Shown: positions 4,569 through 7,245 of the stretch, in pieces
How positions within the stretch are numbered: position 1 is the stretch's first letter
Layout: each line of letters begins with the position of its first letter
Assembly: GCA_900548315.1 (NCBI GenBank)
Contig: URJU01000115.1
Location: forward strand, 1 to 7,245
Origin: an uncultured Coprococcus sp.
GTDB taxonomy: Bacteria > Bacillota > Clostridia > Lachnospirales > Lachnospiraceae
Length of the DNA stretch: 7,245 nt
Reading direction: 5' to 3'
Translations under genes and position numbers: made by a program
Notes under the pieces: model-generated
Databases searched by the model: none
The model's input: the letters and a program-made list of their open reading frames with translations, nothing else
Told to the model about the DNA's origin: nothing

Positions 4569-6038
4569 ATGAGAAACAATATAGGTGGTCGTGGCGACAG
4601 AGAATCTAACAGAACTCCGTCCAACAGAAATTCTGATGCAAGATCAAATGGCAGATCAGGTGGTAAGAGAGATTATTCCGGCGAGATGTTGTTTGACGAT
4701 AATGACGATTATGATGATGACGCAGATTATGACAGCTACGATACTGTGAAGAGACCGGAGGATGATTACAGCGACAGTGCATTTGGACCTGATGCGGATT
4801 ATGATGATGCAGATGATGGCGACTGGAGAGACAATACTGCTGCAACGGACGATGGCTCAGCGGATGATGAGTATGAAGATACAGAAGACTGGCAGGATAT
4901 GAAAGATAAGATTAGAAAAAAGAAGAACAGAGTATGGGGTATAATACTTGCAATAGAGATAGTTGCAGCTATAGTGATAGGTGTCTTGTTTGCAAAGGCA
5001 TACATTAATAACACATACAATAAAATGCAGTACAACGAACTTAAGGATACCCACATCAATGAGGACCTCAATGAGGAATCTGTCAAGAAGATGACGGGAT
5101 ATACAAACATAGCTCTGTTTGGTATAGACACAAGAGATTCAGGAATGGTTGATGAAGGTGTAAGATCAGACAGTATAATAATCTGCAGTATAAATAACGA
5201 CACACAGGAAGTAAAACTTCTTTCAGTATACAGGGATACGTATCTTGAACTCTGTAATGATAGTCAGTCATATGAGAAAGCGGCACATGCATATGCATAT
5301 GGTGGAGCCCAGGGTGCAGTAAATATGCTCAACAAGAATCTTGACCTGAACATAACAGACTACGTTGCAGTCAATTTCACCGCGCTCACAGAGGCTATTG
5401 ATGCACTTGGCGGTATAGATATTGAATTGAAGGAAGAGGAGTTATACAAGCTCAACCAGTGCATAGATGAGCAGATGGGGGTTAACGGAATTTATTCAGA
5501 CTATGTATATGATACAGGAGTGGTTCATCTGAATGGCGTTCAGGCGACAGCATATTCGAGAATAAGAAGTACGGATGAGGGTGATATAACAAGAACATGG
5601 AGACAGAGAACTGTTATATCAAAGATGATCGAGGCGGCAAAAAGTGCTGGACTCTCAAGACTTCTCGACTGTATAAACGTTGTTGTTGACGATGTAGCTT
5701 CAAGTCTCACAGAGAGCGAGATCATGGATATGGCAAAGTCATGTTTCAACTATAAACTCTCAACAACGACAGGATTCCCGTTCACTATCGCAAGTCCTAC
5801 TATGAATGATGTCAGTTATGTGGTTGCGTGTGATCTTGCAACAAATGCAACGGCACTTCATAGATTCCTGTTTAACGACAACAATTATACACCATCAGCA
5901 ACAGTTCAGAATATAAGTGACAATATAGTAAACGATTCAGGTTATGGCAATCAGCTCGATCTTGATTCATTTACAGTTCAGGATGATGTCGACTCAATTG
6001 TAAATACCGACGACAGCAGTGATTCTTACGATTATTGA
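4569..6038 (+). CDS. LytR-CpsA-Psr (LCP) family cell-wall polymer ligase
   Basis: A 489-residue single-pass membrane protein. LCP enzymes transfer wall teichoic acid or other glycopolymers from an undecaprenyl-pyrophosphate carrier to peptidoglycan outside the membrane. Order of parts: a basic Arg/Asn/Ser/Gly-rich start (1-36), a very acidic Asp/Tyr-rich cytoplasmic stretch (38-113), a Lys/Arg stop (112-121), a transmembrane helix (about 122-145) and the extracellular LCP domain (about 178-395). LCP signatures are Gly-Ile-Asp-Thr-Arg-Asp (185-190), Arg-Ser-Asp-Ser-Ile (199-203), Tyr-Arg-Asp-Thr (221-224), His-Ala-Tyr-Ala-Tyr-Gly-Gly (240-246), Asp-Ala-Leu-Gly-Gly-Ile-Asp (278-284), Tyr-Ser-Arg-Ile-Arg (329-333) and Arg-Thr-Trp-Arg-Gln-Arg (342-347). 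These carry the arginines and aspartates that bind the pyrophosphate and Mg2+. The long C-terminal extension ends Asp/Ser/Tyr-rich. ATG 4569 follows AGGAG (4558-4562) by six bases. It is transcribed alone, between its own promoter and the terminator downstream. Confidence 0.95.
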   Translation: MRNNIGGRGDRESNRTPSNRNSDARSNGRSGGKRDYSGEMLFDDNDDYDDDADYDSYDTVKRPEDDYSDSAFGPDADYDDADDGDWRDNTAATDDGSADDEYEDTEDWQDMKDKIRKKKNRVWGIILAIEIVAAIVIGVLFAKAYINNTYNKMQYNELKDTHINEDLNEESVKKMTGYTNIALFGIDTRDSGMVDEGVRSDSIIICSINNDTQEVKLLSVYRDTYLELCNDSQSYEKAAHAYAYGGAQGAVNMLNKNLDLNITDYVAVNFTALTEAIDALGGIDIELKEEELYKLNQCIDEQMGVNGIYSDYVYDTGVVHLNGVQATAYSRIRSTDEGDITRTWRQRTVISKMIEAAKSAGLSRLLDCINVVVDDVASSLTESEIMDMAKSCFNYKLSTTTGFPFTIASPTMNDVSYVVACDLATNATALHRFLFNDNNYTPSATVQNISDNIVNDSGYGNQLDLDSFTVQDDVDSIVNTDDSSDSYDY

Positions 6039-6053
6039 TGACATATTACGGTG

Positions 6054-6108
6054 AAAAAATACCTTGCCTGCGGTTTGATGTACGACCACATGCAGGGTAT
6101 TTTTTTTG
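6054..6108 (+). terminator. Rho-independent terminator after the LCP gene
   Basis: AAAAAATACCTTGC (6054-6067) pairs with GCAGGGTATTTTTT (6091-6104) through one G-U pair, and the pairing continues with interruptions around a short loop (TGcGGT with ACCaCA, 6069-6090). A run of eight T follows (6100-6107). The A run on the 5' side becomes a T run on the other strand, so it could also stop minus-strand transcripts. It isolates the LCP gene from pyrH. Confidence 0.88.
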
Positions 6109-6109
6109 T

Positions 6110-6137
6110 TTGAATTATACGCTGTATGTGATATACT
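6110..6137 (+). promoter_or_regulatory. Promoter for pyrH-frr with extended -10
   Basis: TTGAAT (6110-6115), a 16-base spacer ending in TGA, then TATACT (6132-6137). This is a strong sigma-A type promoter with the extended TGn element, starting just after the terminator's T run. The predicted start near 6144 gives a leader of about 60 bases. Confidence 0.78.
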
Positions 6138-6203
6138 ATCTAAGAATATGCAGAGAGATGATAATGTAAATTTATATAATATTGCAAAGGATGGATATGC
6201 ATT

Positions 6204-6926
6204 ATGGAGAACGCTAATAATATCAAGATGGACAGGATACTTCTTAAGATGAGCGGTGAGGCACTTGCCGGCGATAAGAAACATGGATTTGATGAGGCGA
6301 CAGTAAAGGATGTGTCAAATCAGGTCAAGCAGATAGTTGACAGGGGCATACAGGTATGCATTGTCATCGGAGGTGGTAACTTCTGGAGAGGAAGAACATC
6401 TGATAATATGGATAGAGTGAAGGCAGATTCTATAGGAATGCTTGCCACAGTTATGAATTGTATATACACAGCTGATAGTTTCAGGAGCTGTGGTATAAAG
6501 ACACACATCATGACACCTTTTGTGTGCGGCAACATGACAGAGCTTTTTGACAAGGATAAGGCAATAGCGTACATGGAGCAGGGCGATGTGGTATTCTTTG
6601 CAGGGGGAATCGGTCATCCATACTTTTCAACAGATATGGCGACAGTGCTCATGGCAATTGAGGTCAGTGCAGATGTCATTCTTTCTGGTAAGGCGATTGA
6701 CGGAGTTTACGACAGTGATCCAAAGATCAACCCGAATGCGAAGAAATATGATTCAATGAATATAAGTGATATCGTGGACAATAAGCTGGGTGTTATAGAT
6801 CTTGCATCTGCGGTTCTCGCAATGGAGAACAAGATGCCTATGATGCTTTTCGGACTCAATGACAAGAACAGTATCGTAAAGGCTGTAACAGGCGGTTTCA
6901 CAGGAACATACGTCAGAGCCGAGTAA
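6204..6926 (+). CDS. pyrH: UMP kinase (uridylate kinase)
   Basis: A 240-residue bacterial UMP kinase of the amino-acid-kinase fold, phosphorylating UMP to UDP with ATP in pyrimidine nucleotide synthesis; bacterial enzymes are cytoplasmic hexamers, typically controlled by GTP and UTP. Signatures: Leu-Lys-Met-Ser-Gly-Glu-Ala-Leu (14-21), Ile-Gly-Gly-Gly-Asn-Phe-Trp-Arg-Gly (55-63), Ala-Asp-Ser-Ile-Gly-Met-Leu-Ala-Thr (74-82), Gly-Gly-Ile-Gly-His-Pro-Tyr-Phe-Ser-Thr-Asp (134-144, where many species have Gly-Gly-Thr-Gly-Asn-Pro-Phe), and Asp-Gly-Val-Tyr-Asp-Ser-Asp-Pro-Lys (166-174). The length is normal. ATG 6204 is preceded by AAAGGA (6186-6191) with a 12-base spacer; ATGs at 6191 and 6197 are out of frame. 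frr follows after 101 bases, the usual order, probably as one transcript. Confidence 0.97.
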   Translation: MENANNIKMDRILLKMSGEALAGDKKHGFDEATVKDVSNQVKQIVDRGIQVCIVIGGGNFWRGRTSDNMDRVKADSIGMLATVMNCIYTADSFRSCGIKTHIMTPFVCGNMTELFDKDKAIAYMEQGDVVFFAGGIGHPYFSTDMATVLMAIEVSADVILSGKAIDGVYDSDPKINPNAKKYDSMNISDIVDNKLGVIDLASAVLAMENKMPMMLFGLNDKNSIVKAVTGGFTGTYVRAE

Positions 6927-7027
6927 GTGAACAAAATAGAGAATAAACACTGCGGTTAAATAGCAAGAAAACAGTGAACATAAAATAAATATAAGAGATC
7001 AATATATTTTCAGGAGGAATGAGAGTA

Positions 7028-7245
7028 ATGTTATCACAGTACGAAGAGAAGATGCAGAAGTCAGTTGACAACCTTGAGGCGGAGTATGCGACGATCAGAG
7101 CGGGAAGAGCGAACCCTAATATCCTCAACAAGATAAAGGTTGAGTATTACGGTGTGCCAACACCTATGCAGCAGCTTGCAAATATAACAGTTCCTGAGGC
7201 GAGAACTCTGATGATCGCACCATGGGAGCCATCACTTGTAAAGGA
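7028..7245 (+). CDS. frr: Ribosome recycling factor, N-terminal part (runs off the window)
   Basis: The first 72 codons (of about 185) of ribosome recycling factor, which with EF-G splits the post-termination ribosome so it can be reused. Visible signatures are Tyr-Glu-Glu-Lys-Met (5-9), Thr-Ile-Arg-Ala-Gly-Arg-Ala-Asn-Pro (22-30), Tyr-Tyr-Gly-Val-Pro-Thr-Pro (40-46), Gln-Leu-Ala-Asn-Ile (49-53) and Pro-Glu-Ala-Arg-Thr-Leu (56-61), then Pro-Trp (65-66). The first half of the three-helix domain and the start of domain II are covered. ATG 7028 is preferred: AGGAGG (7012-7017) ends ten bases upstream, while the in-frame ATG at 7019 is only one base from it. The 101-base gap after pyrH is AT-rich with no clear hairpin or promoter. 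The truncation is only the window edge. Confidence 0.97.
   Translation, partial: MLSQYEEKMQKSVDNLEAEYATIRAGRANPNILNKIKVEYYGVPTPMQQLANITVPEARTLMIAPWEPSLVK

Noticed and set aside
7019..7027. ATG at 7019 as the frr start
   Set aside because: Only one base from AGGAGG; the ATG at 7028 has suitable spacing and gives the family's usual Met-Leu start.

Overview
The window looks like chromosomal DNA from a Clostridia-type Firmicute, most likely Lachnospiraceae (Coprococcus/Roseburia/Butyrivibrio-like). The basis is moderate-to-low GC, heavy use of ATA and AGA codons, strong GGAGG-type ribosome sites, TTG start codons, extended -10 promoters and the gene families present. I identified genes by reading the translations and comparing motifs from memory; no database search was possible.

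Layout. Bases 1-41 are not genomic: they are an Illumina Nextera i5 index plus the Tn5 transposase adapter left on the contig end. The adapter cuts off a minus-strand Na+/phosphate cotransporter gene (42-769, TTG start). The intergenic stretch 770-1066 holds divergent promoters, a repeat-rich leader for the cotransporter and a dyad. Plus-strand genes follow: a divergent sodium:solute symporter-family membrane protein (1067-2515) and, 22 bases later, an rlmH-like gene (2538-3002, TTG start). A second, very divergent RlmH-like gene (3034-3516) points back at it on the minus strand. Divergent from that is a Cof-type HAD-IIB phosphatase (3638-4459). Then come a LytR-CpsA-Psr (LCP) cell-wall ligase with its own promoter (4569-6038), a clear intrinsic terminator (6054-6108), and the promoter and genes of pyrH (6204-6926) and frr (7028 to the window end, partial).

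Main point of interest: the two convergent RlmH-like proteins have decayed in complementary ways. The plus-strand copy keeps the SAM-pocket glycines and the Thr-Phe-Pro-His segment but has lost the normal C-terminal tail ending in Tyr-His-Lys. The minus-strand copy keeps the N-terminal strand/helix and a textbook C-terminal helix and Tyr-His-Lys tail, but has lost the SAM-pocket glycines and the Pro-His pair. RlmH is a homodimer with an active site reported to be built from both protomers, so this could be a two-gene, obligate-heterodimer RlmH. That is an inference and needs testing.

How the genes work together: most are housekeeping and independent (ion/phosphate uptake, 23S rRNA modification, phosphate-ester hydrolysis, cell-wall polymer attachment, UMP phosphorylation, ribosome recycling). 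pyrH-frr is the usual bacterial pair, here with its own promoter and without rpsB-tsf directly upstream. I saw no mobile element, CRISPR array, tRNA or rRNA.
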